The notes under the pieces are model-generated. The model had not been told where the DNA came from, searched no databases, and saw only the letters and a list, made by a program, of their open reading frames with translations. This document shows positions 11,596-24,198 of a DNA stretch of 64,000 nt, piece after piece (position 1 is the first letter of the stretch; each line of letters opens with the position of its first letter). A program made the translations under genes and the position numbers. Source of the stretch: Platycnemis pennipes (Eukaryota; Arthropoda; Insecta; Odonata; Platycnemididae); the NCBI GenBank assembly GCA_933228895.1, contig OW121853.1:82320645-82384644 (forward strand), in the 5' to 3' direction.

Positions 11596-11627
11596 TTTTG
11601 TTGAAATTTATTGTAGCGAGTATGTTT
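11596..11627 (+). repeat. 32-bp direct repeat, copy 2
   Basis: Identical to 11005-11036. The spacing could reflect ends of a short retroelement or two fragments of one dispersed repeat; no retroelement coding is visible between them. Confidence 0.9.
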
Positions 11628-12437
11628 GGTTTCGAAATACCACGTTCAAAATTCCAAGGCATAATTTCAACTAATTAATTTAAGAAATAACTTTTAATAT
11701 GCATTGTTTTAGCATCAAAAATGCCTAGGTCTTAACGCCCAACCATTGGTTCTTCGAAGTATGACGTCATCATCCATACTAGAAGTAGCAAAATAGCCTA
11801 GCTTTGCTTTGAGGGTGAAAATATTATTAGTCTTTTTGAAGGTTTTTCGCTATTTGATATAAAACTGAGATTTTGTTCATGGAAGTTGGATTCGCAGACG
11901 CAAGTTCAAACATTCTTCGGGTCGTGGACGCGATAATGAACGGACAATTTCTGAGCAACAGCGCAGACTATGTTGGACGTTAGCAGCGAGGCGTAACATT
12001 ATCACGGTCGCCGTATTATTATCATTTTTCTTGCGTTATATAGTGTAGTAAACCATGGATTATGCCTAACTCATGGATTTACCTATGCTCTACTAAATAA
12101 CCAATTAAGCTTTTCTGAATTTAGAATTAAACAGTATTAGAGTTATACCGCATGACGTGAATGAAATTCATTTCAATTTAATTTACTAATTATGGCATGG
12201 TTATTGATTTTGTGACTACCGATAAACGAAGTTCATATCCTTCATTTTCGTATTTAACAGGAAGTGGCGTGTGTTTTATTAAAGAAACCCTTCGTTTTAG
12301 TACAAATTTGTTTCACATGGTTGTGATCACTAAATATATTACTCATATTTCCCCGCAGGTTTAAGCTTCCCATTTCTATAAGTATTAGGAAACTTCTACA
12401 TTTAGAATCATTTAGCATCAAAGGAAAGGGAATCAAC

Positions 12438-12880
12438 TTAAAAAGAGGAATAAGGAGAGCGCGTTTGAATACTATCAACAATCGGTAACGGTAGTGAGTT
12501 GTCACAGTTGATGTCCTGCTCGTACCTAACCGTAGTGGATGCATCTTCATTTGGAGGAAAGTCTAAATACTCTACAACTATTGTAGTTGATGTGCTGGCA
12601 TTGGAAACAGTGCTAAGTAGTCCTATCACCTTCCTCTTCTTAAGAACAGGCCTCTCAGTCAAAGGCACATTTGAAGGCCTAGACTAGCACTCAGACACAT
12701 GAGTTACAACACTATTTTTGATTCGGAATAGGCCACCCATTATTTTCCATGTCATATAATTGTCATCATCATCTTCCAACTGAAAATGGAATAATATATA
12801 TTTAACAAGCGTAACTACTTTTGTTACGTTTTACTTACTTATTACTTTAAATGTAACTACTTTTCTCCAAGTCTTAGCTG
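12438..12880 (-). pseudogene. Possible hAT transposon 5' end with degenerate BED-finger-like frame
   Basis: On the minus strand the segment opens with cagctaagacttggag (ending at 12880) and then aaaagtagttac and acaaaagtagttac repeats, a pattern I associate with the ends of some animal hAT elements. A likely splice acceptor (ttccattttcag, ending near 12780) is followed by a frame of about 115 codons broken by one TAG. It reads KIMGGLFRIKNSVVTHV, then NVPLTERPVLKKRKVIGLL, then a Ser/Thr-rich stretch. The spacing resembles a BED zinc finger followed by a basic nuclear-localisation stretch, but the expected Cys and His ligands are not retained. Family assignment is an inference; a host exon is an alternative. 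Confidence 0.35.
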
Positions 12881-14230
12881 TCGTCACTAGTCTTACAATT
12901 AGTATAAATTATATCAATAGGCAAATATCGCACATCTGTATCAAATAAATACAGATATTATCGTTATGATTAGAAAAAAATGTACTACTTTAAATATGAG
13001 AATAATTTATCAATACAACATTATGACCCGTTTAAATATGACATAATCAACCATTTTAATACGACATTAATTAAATGATATCATAAGGGTAGTTATACTA
13101 TATTTTGAACCACTTAAAAAGGAAAAGATACTATGCAAACCGTTCAAAAATGACAAGTAAAAGATATACGACCTAATTATCGTAATACACCATAATAAGC
13201 CGTTTAAATACGGCATAGGAAACCAAAATGAAACCATCGGTCCAAACGATACTGATCAGTTTAATCAGTCGCAATAATATTTTCATGAACGATTAATTTG
13301 CCTTAAATGTTCCGCAATTTCAATTATAACAACAACAGTACAGCACAAAAAGTTTATAATTAATGTTTATGCAAAGTATTGCCTAACAACGAATTGTGTT
13401 ACACAATTATGGCTATAAAACTACTAACTACTTACTTCTTAAGTAAATTAGCTACACTTACGAAAAAGTGATGAGCACAACTACGCAGATGAGACGATCC
13501 AGAGATGAGAGGGTTTTCAGGTCACTATGAGCGGAAATTAACCAGTTTCTTCTTCATACAGGATTATCTGGAGCGTTTACGAAAATCTTTTCGGGTGTTG
13601 TCACTCTCGAACTCCTAACACAGCGGAACAAAGCCTCGTCGTCTCTCATCTTTCTAGCTGTAATTTCATTGATAGAATAACTGCCTTATTCCATTGCAAT
13701 GTATTTCACACAGCAACAGAAATCGTCCCAATAACGTTAGCAGGATTAATATCAAAACAATCGCACGCCAAGGCTACAAAGTCACACTATCTCCAAATCA
13801 ACAAATGGTCGAGAATGGGACGTCAGAGCCCACTAAACATGGCGAACCAGTGTTTCGGCGCAATATTAATTTATTAGACTTTGTTTGCTGATAAAAAAAT
13901 AACGATAAGCCTATCGAATGCCAGAATGAAAATTTAGTGTTTGAAATATCGATAGATTTTTTTGACGCCGTTACCCAAAAGTATGCAAATACCTTTCTCT
14001 CCCTTCTAAGAGATATTTTTGCAGAAGGAAGATCAGCATGACGATCATATTGTTAGAAAACAAAATCTTACAGTGGTTCGCAAATCGCGAGTTACGAAAG
14101 ATTATAGGATCTATCCTAGTTCACAGTGGCCTTTTTGAAGTCCGATTTTACGTTACAAAAGCCATTCTTGATGGACTGTAATTGCGTCTGTGAGTTGTTT
14201 CCATAGATCCACTTATAAAAACCTCTGAGG
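12881..14230. other. Unassigned AT-rich interval
   Basis: Loosely repeated ccgtttaaata(t/c)g-like motifs occur at about 13028-13220. No gene or element boundaries are supported. Confidence 0.45.
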
Positions 14231-14239
14231 TAGAAATCC

Positions 14240-14330
14240 TGGGTAGTCAAAATCGCGTCCAAGTAGGTTCGTGGTTCGATTCCTAGTGCAGGGAATCTTG
14301 TCCCCTTCGGCATTTTCAACGCATCCTCCT
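14240..14330 (+). mobile_element. Weak tRNA-like SINE head
   Basis: A polymerase III B-box-like ggttcgattcc sits at 14273-14283, with a poor A-box-like match about 35 bases upstream. No acceptor stem or cloverleaf is evident, so it is not a functional tRNA gene. It is probably a decayed tRNA-derived retroposon of uncertain family. Confidence 0.25.
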
Positions 14331-15554
14331 TCTGCTTTTGTCTACACAGGTTTTCCGTTTGATTTTCTTACTCGTGATAGACATGACAGCCTTGAAATTC
14401 AACATATCGCCCATAGCAACAGAAAGAAACTTGCTGCAACTGACCGTAAAGTTAGCTAGCTGCCTTTGATATCAACCACTTGGAACAAGCCCAGTGCACA
14501 GTAATTATGGAGTGAATCATTTCACTTCTGAATGAAGTTAAAAAAGGGATGATGTTAATTATGTGCGATAAGGATTCTATGAAGATTCTAAAAAGATAAT
14601 TCGTTCTTCCAGACTATATTTAGAGTGAATTTAAAAAGCCACAATCGTGGTCAATGACTCGATAAATTGTGAAAAATATTTTCTATTGATATTTCCTAAA
14701 AAAACTAGATTATATTTTGTAGAAAAAGATACAAAAAGAAGAATGAGAAAAAACAGCCACAATTGGGTATTAGAGATGATTTAAAACCATCATTCATATC
14801 TTGCGTGTTCTAAAGCAAAGCATTATCCTATAATCAAAATTGAAAATGTTTCCTATACTTGATCAATACGCATTATTCTCGGATTTAATCAAATTAATGT
14901 AATCCGTTACAATGTAAAGCTTTTTAAAATTTGTCTCTACCGCTCCCACTTCGGACCCATCTGTGTTATTAAAATCTGCAGATGCGGAGGAGAAGTTACA
15001 AAAATTGAGTGAGGCAATCGGTGCGGTCTGACTTTTTTTCCCAGAATCCGCCAGTAAACTAGCGAATCAGAACTGCTTGAAAAATGGACGTCCGCAAATT
15101 TGAAGCCCTTTGATGGTAACTCCGCGCTTCACATCCGAGCTCTTCCTGCCAAGTGCAATATTCGGTGCATTTGCAATTGAAAGACCTTACATTTCATCGT
15201 TTGAAGTCCACGTAGTCCATGTATCTTTGATTTTTCTGACATAACTTCGTTACCTACTTTTCGCAATATACATGTTAGATTTCGTCAACAGTTTTAGTTA
15301 AGTCGTAAAGGTGTTAACTTTCATCAATGAAATCAATGTTTTGGTGTCAAATTTAAAATAATACACACTAGTTGAATACTTTAAAAAACATTCAATTTCC
15401 GCTAAAATGTAGCGCACAAGGCTTCTTAGACATTACAGTACAGATGAAGGGGATACTCAAACCAAAGACGTGATAATTTAAGAATGTTTTCTATAGGTCT
15501 ATGCACTGATGAAGATGCAACTCCAAGACCTCAAAAATTATTACTCAAAGGAAT
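14331..15554. other. Unassigned AT-rich interval
   Basis: No credible open frame, RNA gene or repeat boundary seen. Confidence 0.5.
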
Positions 15555-15556
15555 TA

Positions 15557-15981
15557 CAGTAAATTCCCGTAATACGTGCGCGCCTTATCCGGACTTCAAA
15601 TTATCCGTGCATCGCCAGTCTATTTAGTGTATCCGTTGTGGTCTCCAAGTTAAGTAAAATTTTGCCATTTTCCTCCAATCGTTACTTTCACTACGGCCCT
15701 TCCGAGTTGTCCGATGTCTTACGCCAGGCTTAGTGCCACCACCCGAGGCTTACGAACATTTAATTGCGGTCGGAACAGCTGTACTGGATATTTTTGTGAT
15801 AAAATGTACAGTGAGGATCTTTTTATCGGCAGATTGCGCTATTTTCTTAGGAAGCTTATTTATTTTGGCGGCGCACCGTAGAGAAATGAATTCGGAGAAA
15901 CCAAACAGCTGATTATCCGTGTTTCTCTGTTATCCGTGCACCCCTTACCGGTCATTAGAACGGAACATCGGGAGTTTACCG
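15557..15981. mobile_element. pogo/Tigger-like MITE
   Basis: The left end reads cagtaaattcccg and the right end, complemented, cggtaaactcccg; the element is flanked by TA (15555-15556 and 15982-15983). The ends also carry ttatccg motifs (ccttatccgg and attatccgtgca on the left, ttatccgtgca on the right). TA target sites, terminal CAGT-like ends and ttatccg subterminal motifs fit the pogo/Tigger branch of Tc1/mariner. At 425 bp with no open frame it is non-autonomous and would depend on a transposase supplied elsewhere. Confidence 0.7.
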
Positions 15982-15983
15982 TA

Positions 15984-17780
15984 TGATGAACACCGTGAAC
16001 GTTTTAGCCTGTACTAAAAACTACATCACAACAGCCAACTGAATTTCGTGTCGCTCCAGGTTAAATACAGTATTAATATAGTGGAGAGCAGGAAGAGAAA
16101 AACGACAAGTATGATTCATCTGGAGAGTGGAAAAAGAAGATGATGTGGGACAAAATTGCAGTAATGAGAGCATTAAAGCAAAAAAAATTATAAGTAGGTA
16201 CATATTTTTTCTAAGAGGTGTTCTTAGCTTGAAATCGTTGATTGAGGGATCATTTTAACAAGCAGAATCTTCACTTATGACGAACTGTTAATTTACAATT
16301 GATGAATGTATTATTTATGTGAAAATTTAAGTTAAAACATTTAGAATAGTTTCTTTTCGCCTGGGAATTGTTGATTGCCTATATCCAAGGATACCTTAAA
16401 GGGATTCGTCGTATCGGTTACGGTGGCGATCCCTTTTCTCCATTTCTACAACTAAAATCATCGGTATGTGTAACACCAGTTTATATAACAGATTCTCAGA
16501 TTTTAACAATTATAAATCATTATATTTTTTGTGAATCACTTTCCGCCGTCGTAAATATTGATAAATGGAATCGATGATTGTCTCGTCATGACTTTTGTTC
16601 GATATACTTAAACAATGCGGCAGAAAACAAACCTCGTTATTAATGTACATTTGAACTGTTAATTACGCAGTCGAAGTATTCATTGTTGTTGTTACGTACT
16701 TTAGAGAATTTAGAGAAAAATATTTCCGTCACTTATTCCTTTTTTTATTGAAATCCTTTTAACAGTGGCTCAGTTGACCAGGTGAATTATCATTTCAAAC
16801 TGTAAACTTCTGAGTAAACACCGGGTGCAACTTTACACAAATATTATTAAGTTTTTACTTCCATTGTTTGGTCTTATGGACACCCGATTTTCATTCAATA
16901 GACTAGTATCACCGACATTAAATATTAAGAGAACATAGGATTTTCATTTTAATGCGCAAGCTGCGCACGGGACCATTAGGGAGGATTATTTTTCGGGATC
17001 GCTATTCCTCTACGCTGATGAAAATAACGTCCTTAGGAGAGTGAAGTCGCAGTTTCCGCATATGCTGCACCAAAAATTATCGGGAAATAGAAAATGCCGT
17101 TGTGCTAAGTAATGTATATTTCAGAAACTTCACAAGTAAATAGTGAAATGAAGAATATTAACATGGCTAAAATTTCATGTTCGAAATCTGGTCTCGGAGA
17201 TGATATAACTCTCGTTCCAAACGTATGATCGAAAAATTTCAACAGCTTGGATCAATAAAGGTATTCTGTATCGGAAATGGTCCACCACAGTGGGTCGATA
17301 AATGCGGATCCCACCAAAGACATGAGCGGGATTGCGGTCACACTGCCCATAGAAGCGACACCACAACTAGCTCACAATCTACCCATTATGGCTCTGAGGC
17401 TAATCTGGCGTGCCATACTACGGGAAAGGCTACGAGGCCTGCTCATTACACGTGTGGCTCCTTTGAGGGAGGGGGGGTTGGGGAGAGGGACTTATTCACC
17501 AAATCTTCCAATCTAACCCTCGACAAGAGTCTCTTTGCCTTGATCCTGGTCCTAGAGCATCCCTGGACCGACTAACGCACACACAACCGCACTTACGAAC
17601 GAGCTTTCCGGCACTCCCTTACCACCGCCGCGCAATTACCATACACCCTCCTGGCTCCCTCTCCAACAACGTCCCTACGTTCCACGATTTATCGATTTTA
17701 CCACCTGTATTCCATAGCTCCCACATTTTTCTTCCCGCCGAAAAGGAATAAAAAAAATTATATTTTCGCTCGATTCCCAC
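15984..17780. other. Unassigned interval
   Basis: AT-rich apart from about 17220-17520. The 116-residue plus-strand frame at 17225-17575 overlaps two other frames and shows no recognisable motif. Confidence 0.45.
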
Positions 17781-18060
17781 ACTTCAAAAATTCTCTCGTA
17801 CGCTCCTCCTCGAATTGAAGGCCGTTTTGGCTCCCATCAATTTATCTTCGGCACCCCAGCCCAGGGGCCAGGGTTTTCCTCCTATTCCCTCTCCTCTCTC
17901 TATATCCTTGGTCCCTTCTCCTCCTCCTTTTCCTTCCCCAGCTATCTCTCCTCTCCGAATCCTTGGGAGAGGGTGTCGGAACACATGGAAGGAGGGCAGG
18001 GAGAGGTAACGTGAGCCAGTCCTCCCGGGGAATCGCTCGCGCAACCGTCGCTCATGAAAA
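17781..18060. other. CT-rich island
   Basis: The plus strand is strongly pyrimidine-rich at 17870-17960 (runs of ctcct, tccctt), then switches to GA-rich. Open frames on both strands (64 and 107 residues) are low-complexity artefacts. Confidence 0.5.
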
Positions 18061-20600
18061 TATGGGAAAGAGGTGAGGAGCAAGAATAAAACTGGGAGGA
18101 TATACACATTCTAGCAGTCACACATGACCGAAGTATTTTTCTGCGGGGCTACGATATCCACGAATTTGACAGGTTTAAAAGTTCACATTAATATTATTGC
18201 ATATATTGGCACAAACAAAGCTTAAAACAATGAAGTATTTCCTCCAATAATATTGGACATGATTTCGACGTTCTCTCCTTTATATTTCCATAAATTTTAG
18301 GGATTGCCATAAGTTTCTGAAACCTGATAGTTATAAAAAAAATCTCTTTACAAAAATAACTTTCAAACAAACAACAAATCATGCACAAGGAAAAACAATA
18401 AAAATATATACTTCGATGATGATAGTAGCCTAGGGCATAGATATTTATTTATCTTTCCAGAAAACGAAAATTTTCTATTATCCCTTATATACCTAGTTTA
18501 AAATGACATGCTCGGATAAAGCAGTGATTTTTTCAGAAGCATTGTATGGCGATTTTCAGTGCTCGTTGGAAACACGAATTTACCTTCAGGAGCATGCAAA
18601 ATTTTTATTCACCAGCGTCCACCTTTCAGATCAGGTGATTGCTTCCAGGGTTAAAAAGACAGTAAGTGAAGTAATTTCTAAAAGGTTTATATTTGAGAAT
18701 TACTACAGCAATAATATGTTAGCTAATTTAATTGGTTCATCTTTTGTATCCCAAGTCATCTTACGATCCTAATAATGCTTCGGATGGTTACAATGAAATC
18801 ATTTTCAATACGAGTCCTTCCTCAAATATATGAATAAATGAAAACATTTAATTTTTCTCTTATTTCAGCAAGTTAATACGTAGCGTAAAAAGGAAAGGAT
18901 ATGATACCAATATCAGTAATCAAAAAGTCGCACGCATCGATGAGAGTAGTTGAATTAATTGTAAATATGGGATATTTATGATCAATTTACCAACAGAAAG
19001 CTATATACTGTAAACTTTGGGCATGTGTGTGTTCAACGAAATTTAAAAAAAATAATGTAATAATGCTTGTTGGGGTTATGTCTAAACTCACCAAGAGTAA
19101 GAACAACTATTTACATCGTAGCTTAATTAGAAGTCATCGCTTAACACGAGGCTATTACTCGTTTCAACATTTTTTTGAGTAATTAAGACAGTGGACTATG
19201 TAATCCATTCATGACCATAAAACTCACATTTTTTTAAAATTGCCAACAGCACATACTACAAAGACTAATCAATTCATTACCCGCAATAGATCTTTCGCAT
19301 TTAAATCTCACGGTCAGCTTTAACACCCCTGGACCATTGCGGAGAGAAAGAAAAAAGTTAAAAAACGTGTTTTATAAATGAGATGAAATGAGAAATTTGC
19401 CCAAAACTGTGAGGTAGGCGCCAAAAAATACAATAGGACTACTAAACAGTCGTCATTAAGAGGTCTGAATACGGCAAAACTAGGGGAAAGCATGAGAAAA
19501 TGAATAAAGATACCAGAAATGGAATTGAGGCAGAGGTTGCAGTAGAAAAAGGAGTGAAAAAAATACTATCAATATATTTGTTGAAGATAAGGCTAATATT
19601 TACAGAAAAAATACAGTCTATTCCCAAATATGAATTAATGAATTAAGGAATCATTCAATCAAATATAGAATTGAATAGCTAATATTACATGAAGACATGC
19701 TTGCTTATTTTATTTACTAATTTACTAATTCAACTAAACAGCAAGCTAATCAAATTCTGGGGTATTTAGGTCACCTTTATGCTAGGCAGAAACAAAGGGG
19801 TACAATTTATTATGCGAAAAAATAACAACACTGTACACTACAAATATGAAAAATGTTCATGAACGATACTGGGATTAATTGGTTTTACAGAATACAAAAT
19901 TTGGATATCGCTAACTAAATAAGCCGTTGTCATTTATTTGGGAAAAAGGTAAAAAATAAGATTCAAACAAAATCCCAATACTCTATACTTTGCTATGTTT
20001 TTAGAAAACTAATTTTGGGATTGGGCATTTTTAAATGAGAATATATATGCTCCAAGAAAAAAATCACATTTTCCCAAAATCCACCATGCAATGGCCATAA
20101 AAACAAGGTTCACTGATAAAGCATATCTTTGCTCCCATTAGGTTGGTTATTAATAATAATTATAGCGATAAACCTTGCCAGAATTCCTGGATTTAAAAAT
20201 TTTTAAGGACGTTAAATGAAATCTTGAATGGAATTGGGGAGTCCTACGATTGTGGAGTAATGTACAATCTGCACGATGACCAGTTGGCTCTGACTAAAAA
20301 TGGAACCTTTACTGATGAGGCAAAAACAAGGAAAGGAGTGATATAATTATTCTACTACTTATAAAAATAAGGAGATGAGTAATAAAAATAGTCTATTCTT
20401 TATTTCCATGCTGTTTCATATGAGTTCTTTTTCCGATATCAATTAATTTTCACGTTATAATAGGAGGCTTCAAGGGCTAAAATATAATTGTTTTAAATCT
20501 CTCACAATTTCTCAAAAGAACTAATTTTAGCCATAGACAGAAGAAAGGTAAAGAACTAATTAACGCACAATGATGCTGTTAATATGACCTGACCTGAATG
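18061..20600. other. Unassigned AT-rich interval
   Basis: The longest frame (18503-18772, 89 residues) has no recognisable domain. No element ends were found. Confidence 0.5.
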
Positions 20601-20605
20601 TTAAT

Positions 20606-21014
20606 CCCGTTTCACACGACACTTGATCCAACACAAGGTCGACGATACTCGCTATAGTATGCTAGCTTTCCAGTATCGTGTGAATAGAATCAGTATTATG
20701 CTGGTTATACCAGGCTGGCAAGCATGATCGCTAGTATACTCCCTGAGCTATTGGATTTCCTACTTGATGCGGTACTAGTTTGCTACTAGACCCAGTGGCC
20801 ATCTACCAATCACGTTCACGTGACAGACGCTGGGTGATCTTATTTGTTTAATTAGTATGGAATCATATGGAATAACCGCTATATAGCAAGCACAAGTTCG
20901 ATGATCGTGTGAAACCTCCTAGCAGGGCTCCAATCATGCTAGATTCCGCCCTCAATATCAAGTAGCGGCTAGCACACTAGGTCTTGTGCTGGATCGAGTA
21001 TCGTGTGAAACGGG
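20606..21014. mobile_element. 409-bp MITE with 35-bp terminal inverted repeats
   Basis: The ends are inverted repeats of each other with about 30 of 35 positions matching: cccgtttcacacgacactt on the left against cccgtttcacacgatactc on the right complement. There is no coding capacity. tcgtgtgaa recurs internally near 20686 and 20907 as well as at the right end. The tetranucleotide CTAG occurs about eight times, mostly as gctag or actag. Target-site duplication is not clear (left flank ttaat, right flank cttcaat), so I do not assign a superfamily. Confidence 0.75.
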
Positions 21015-21139
21015 CTTCAATAAAAACAAGACAAACGTAATAATACTTAGAAAAAATCTATGGCTAGAAAAATACTCAAATACTAGATGAAAACGCGAAG
21101 AGGAGGACGATTATCCTTACTTGAGGAAAAGCAATATGG

Positions 21140-21322
21140 ACGAGGCAAGAAGGAAAGAATAAATGTAGTCCAAGCGAAGAGGGCATTCTACCAAAAGGGA
21201 TACGTATCGCCAGCGGCAAACGTAAGCCTGTGAGGATGGAATCACCTCATTAGAACGTACACTTGTACCATGCTCCTTTAAGGCGGTGAGGCATGAATGA
21301 TAACAACCGTAGATGAGGTATG
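21140..21322 (+). pseudogene. Non-LTR retrotransposon reverse-transcriptase C-terminal fragment
   Basis: This decayed fragment is collinear with the retrotransposon copy at about 41906-42075. The plus-strand frame reads VVQAKRAFYQKG (against IAQAKRAFYLKK there), then a region corresponding to the RTY and YGSEAWT block in which the nucleotides still match (aacgtacac, ggcggtgaggcatgaatga). Stops and frame changes make it non-functional. Its 3' side ends about 170 bases before a SINE. Confidence 0.6.
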
Positions 21323-21497
21323 ACTGAAAGCCGACCACCTCACGAACGGACGTTCCTACATTCCCTGCCTATCCAGGTTGCGGTGGGACCTACTCTTGAA
21401 AGGAGTCCGGCACAACAAATAAGTGAGGCTTCCACCACTTAAGTAGCTTAAGGACTCCTTTATGCCGTAATGACCAAGACCAACCAAATAATATTTC

Positions 21498-21830
21498 CTT
21501 AGTTAATTATTCGGGGGAGGGGACCTACAGCTAAGGTCTTTTACGCCACTCAAGATAGGTGGGAAATTGGGTAGAAGCAGGAATCTTTCAGGGAACGGAG
21601 GAAGGCTGGAGAAAAACCCGGCGTCGGCATTAGTCTGCTCTTAAGAAAAGGCGTCAAGAGGTCCAAGGTTAAACGCTCTATCCGACTGACGGAGTGGGTA
21701 GAGAACTCGAAGTGCTCTCCACACAGCATTCATATTAACACTGGCAGACCAATGAAAAATCTATCTCTGCCATTGGAGGGATTTTTAACTCTGGCCTTCA
21801 GTATGGAAAAGCCAATACTCCAGGATTGGT
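21498..21830 (-). mobile_element. tRNA-derived SINE, minus strand
   Basis: Same family as 58078-58402. On plus it begins with the tail block ttattcgggggagg and carries the gccactcaagatagg block, ggaggaaggctggagaaaaa, ggcgtcggcattag and gactgacgg. The tRNA-like head near 21760-21830 is decayed: B-box position reads gagttaaaaatcc on minus. It lies downstream of the retrotransposon fragment at 21140. Confidence 0.75.
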
Positions 21831-21989
21831 ATGGCAGGATCTTTGTAACCTTCTTTCCTCAGTGGTTTGAATTATTCAACCGGCGGCGGGAGTGTTTACA
21901 CAACGAAAACGATCGTAGAGGTTTTGATCCGTGAGAAATTTTGCCGGCATTCTCTCATCAATAGTTTCAAGTATATTGAAGGCGTATCA

Positions 21990-22255
21990 GACCGGGAGGA
22001 AGGACACAAGAATCAAAATGGAAGGCTGTAGGGAAGGGAGGAGAGAAATCCAGTATCGGAAAGGCAATTCTTAACTAAAGGGGTCCACAGTTTAATAAAG
22101 TCACTTTCAACGGACAGTGCATTGAATTCAAAAAGGCCTCCACTTACCACTGAAGGAGGGACCGATTACACACAGGAAAATCTGCCTCTAATGGGAATCA
22201 AAGCCGTACCCTATGAATAAAAAGCAGTTTAGACACCACACCATCCCGATCCCCT
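21990..22255 (-). mobile_element. tRNA-derived SINE, minus strand, short-tail subtype
   Basis: On plus it starts gaccgggaggaagg and carries ggaagggaggagagaaatcc, then a degraded ccgtccgttgg-equivalent (tttcaacggac), and ends with a head reading ggtgtggtgtctaaactgc on minus. It shares the gaycgggagg 3' edge with the 2510-2797 copy rather than the ttattcggggga tail. About 160 bases separate it from the preceding SINE. Confidence 0.65.
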
Positions 22256-24150
22256 GGAGATTTCGTTTTGCTCGCGTAGCAGTCAGAGTTAAAAGGACCT
22301 CGACGACTCGACGTAGACTATCATACACATTAGCTGCTCCTCTACAAAGGGTATCATCATCACACATCCTTCCTTCCTAAAACCCCTTCTTTTATCCATT
22401 TGTTTGATTATATCGGCTTTTCCCCGTGCCTTGGAGTGTTCTCAAATTGGGAATTTTATAATAAAAAATAATGGCGTAATCACCCGTACTTCCGTTCAGT
22501 TCCTCGACAGCATCCACAGCGCAAATGAAGCATGCGAAATTTTGAGTCACACCGGGATGATAAAAATAATTGAAAGACCGAGTATTTTACATTTATAAGA
22601 ACAGTGGGAAAGATAAGAATTCTAACAAAAATTCTGAAACGAAGATGGAACTCGTCTGAATAAAGTTTGAAACGTTAATGTCTTACGGTAACAGCTGTTG
22701 AGGTAAAATAAAAACAGAATGAGGTGAAAAGAACCAAGGATATGACATTAAGGGCGTTGTAAATGACAAAAAGAAGTGCTATAAAATCATGAACAGTTAA
22801 GGTGACAAATGAATCGAGTCAGAACCTGCATCATACACATCAATAATGACCAGGGATTGTGCTGATAATGATGATGAAAACTTTTTACAGGGCCATAAAG
22901 CATCAACGAAAAGCACAACCAACTTTCATATGGCTTTACAAAAATTATACGGAGAATAAATCTTTATTCCCTCACGGAATCCATTCCTAAATATCAATCA
23001 TTCACAGAAAAAGTCCATGTGTGAGGAAATTTTACAGTAAATTGTGATGAAAACAATACAGTAACGTAAGTAGGCATATGAATTTATCGCTATGAATAAA
23101 TGAATTTTAATGCATTTATATTTTTCCGTAAACCACAAAGAGGATAATGCCTGTCTTTCTGATGAAACTTCGAAAAAAGGAGTTTCTCCGAAATAATGAA
23201 GTGATGCGTCCATGGCCAAGAAAACAGTTCCCATTCAGTTAGCCGTGGCATTATAATTCCGTAATGGGTGTCCCAGGAATTACATTTAACGAGTGGGGTT
23301 TGAAGCCGTACGGGGAAATGGAGAGCACTCAAAAACCACGCCCCATGACATCTTCCCTGGAATTGGTCCGCGCCTCGTTTAGAATCCCTCAAACATCAAT
23401 CAAGTGTGCCCGAGGCACCATTTTTTAATTATGCTCTCATTTTGGAGGGAAGGCGAAATGGAAAACTCTTTGACTTGTGGATAAATTTGAGTATGCATCA
23501 CATCATACCGAGATGAAAACAGAAAATTTTTAATATTCGATACACAATGAAATATATGGAATATATTGTCTCTATGGTTCATTCGCCTGATTCTAATAAA
23601 CTTGGAGTTTAAACTATACCACGTTATATATGCCTCATAGATTTATGCTTGAATTAGGTTTTCCCCTTTGTGCGGCAAAACTAGGAGCCAACGGAGCGCC
23701 AAATACCAAGTAAGTTCAAAGGAGAGGAAAACATTATTTAATTCACCAAAATGAGTGAAAGTAAAACCTCAGGAAAATCTCTGAATAGTTCATTTCTGCG
23801 AAATTTACAATTTCGTTCAAGGAAATGAGTTCCATCGCTCAGGTTTATTTCCCGTCGCGTACCAAACTTTCTTCAGCGTTTTCACAGCGGTGCGCAATAA
23901 ACGTACGACACTACGAAAAATCTGGATGCTAGTATACACATAATAGTGTCGCCAGGAGCGCTGACGTACTCTCCAGAGTTGGGGAATGGTTGAAATATAC
24001 GAAAAATATCAGAATATCAGATGATGAAAAGACCATATTGATATTTGGAAGACGACCTTATTTCAATTCCTCCGGTCTACAAAGGGAGGAGTGCATTCGA
24101 TCTGAAATTACATGACTCATCTTCTCAAACCAAGGAGCTGGATTGTATGT
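22256..24150. other. Unassigned AT-rich interval
   Basis: Open frames of up to 100 residues (23090-23392, minus) overlap others and contain no recognisable motif. Confidence 0.45.
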
Positions 24151-24156
24151 GCTGGA

Positions 24157-24198
24157 GCACGCAAACTATGGCACGCAAAACTTGGCACGCAAACCTAT
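24157..24198 (+). repeat. 14-bp tandem repeat, three units
   Basis: gcacgcaaactatg, gcacgcaaaacttg and gcacgcaaacctat follow one another directly. The last unit runs into the start of the dispersed repeat at 24180. Confidence 0.85.

Larger units (their letters stand above)
10121..12430. other. Unassigned interval with short dispersed direct repeats
   Basis: No coding signal. Two pairs of short identical repeats and one perfect palindrome, listed separately, are the only structure seen. The rest is AT-rich. Confidence 0.5.

Noticed and set aside
11005..11627. LTR retrotransposon with short terminal repeats
   Set aside because: The 32-bp repeats are too short, lack TG...CA ends and enclose no gag/pol coding.
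17225..17575. 116-residue frame with a GC-richer core
   Set aside because: Overlapping alternative frames in the same region and no domain; possible relic but not demonstrable.
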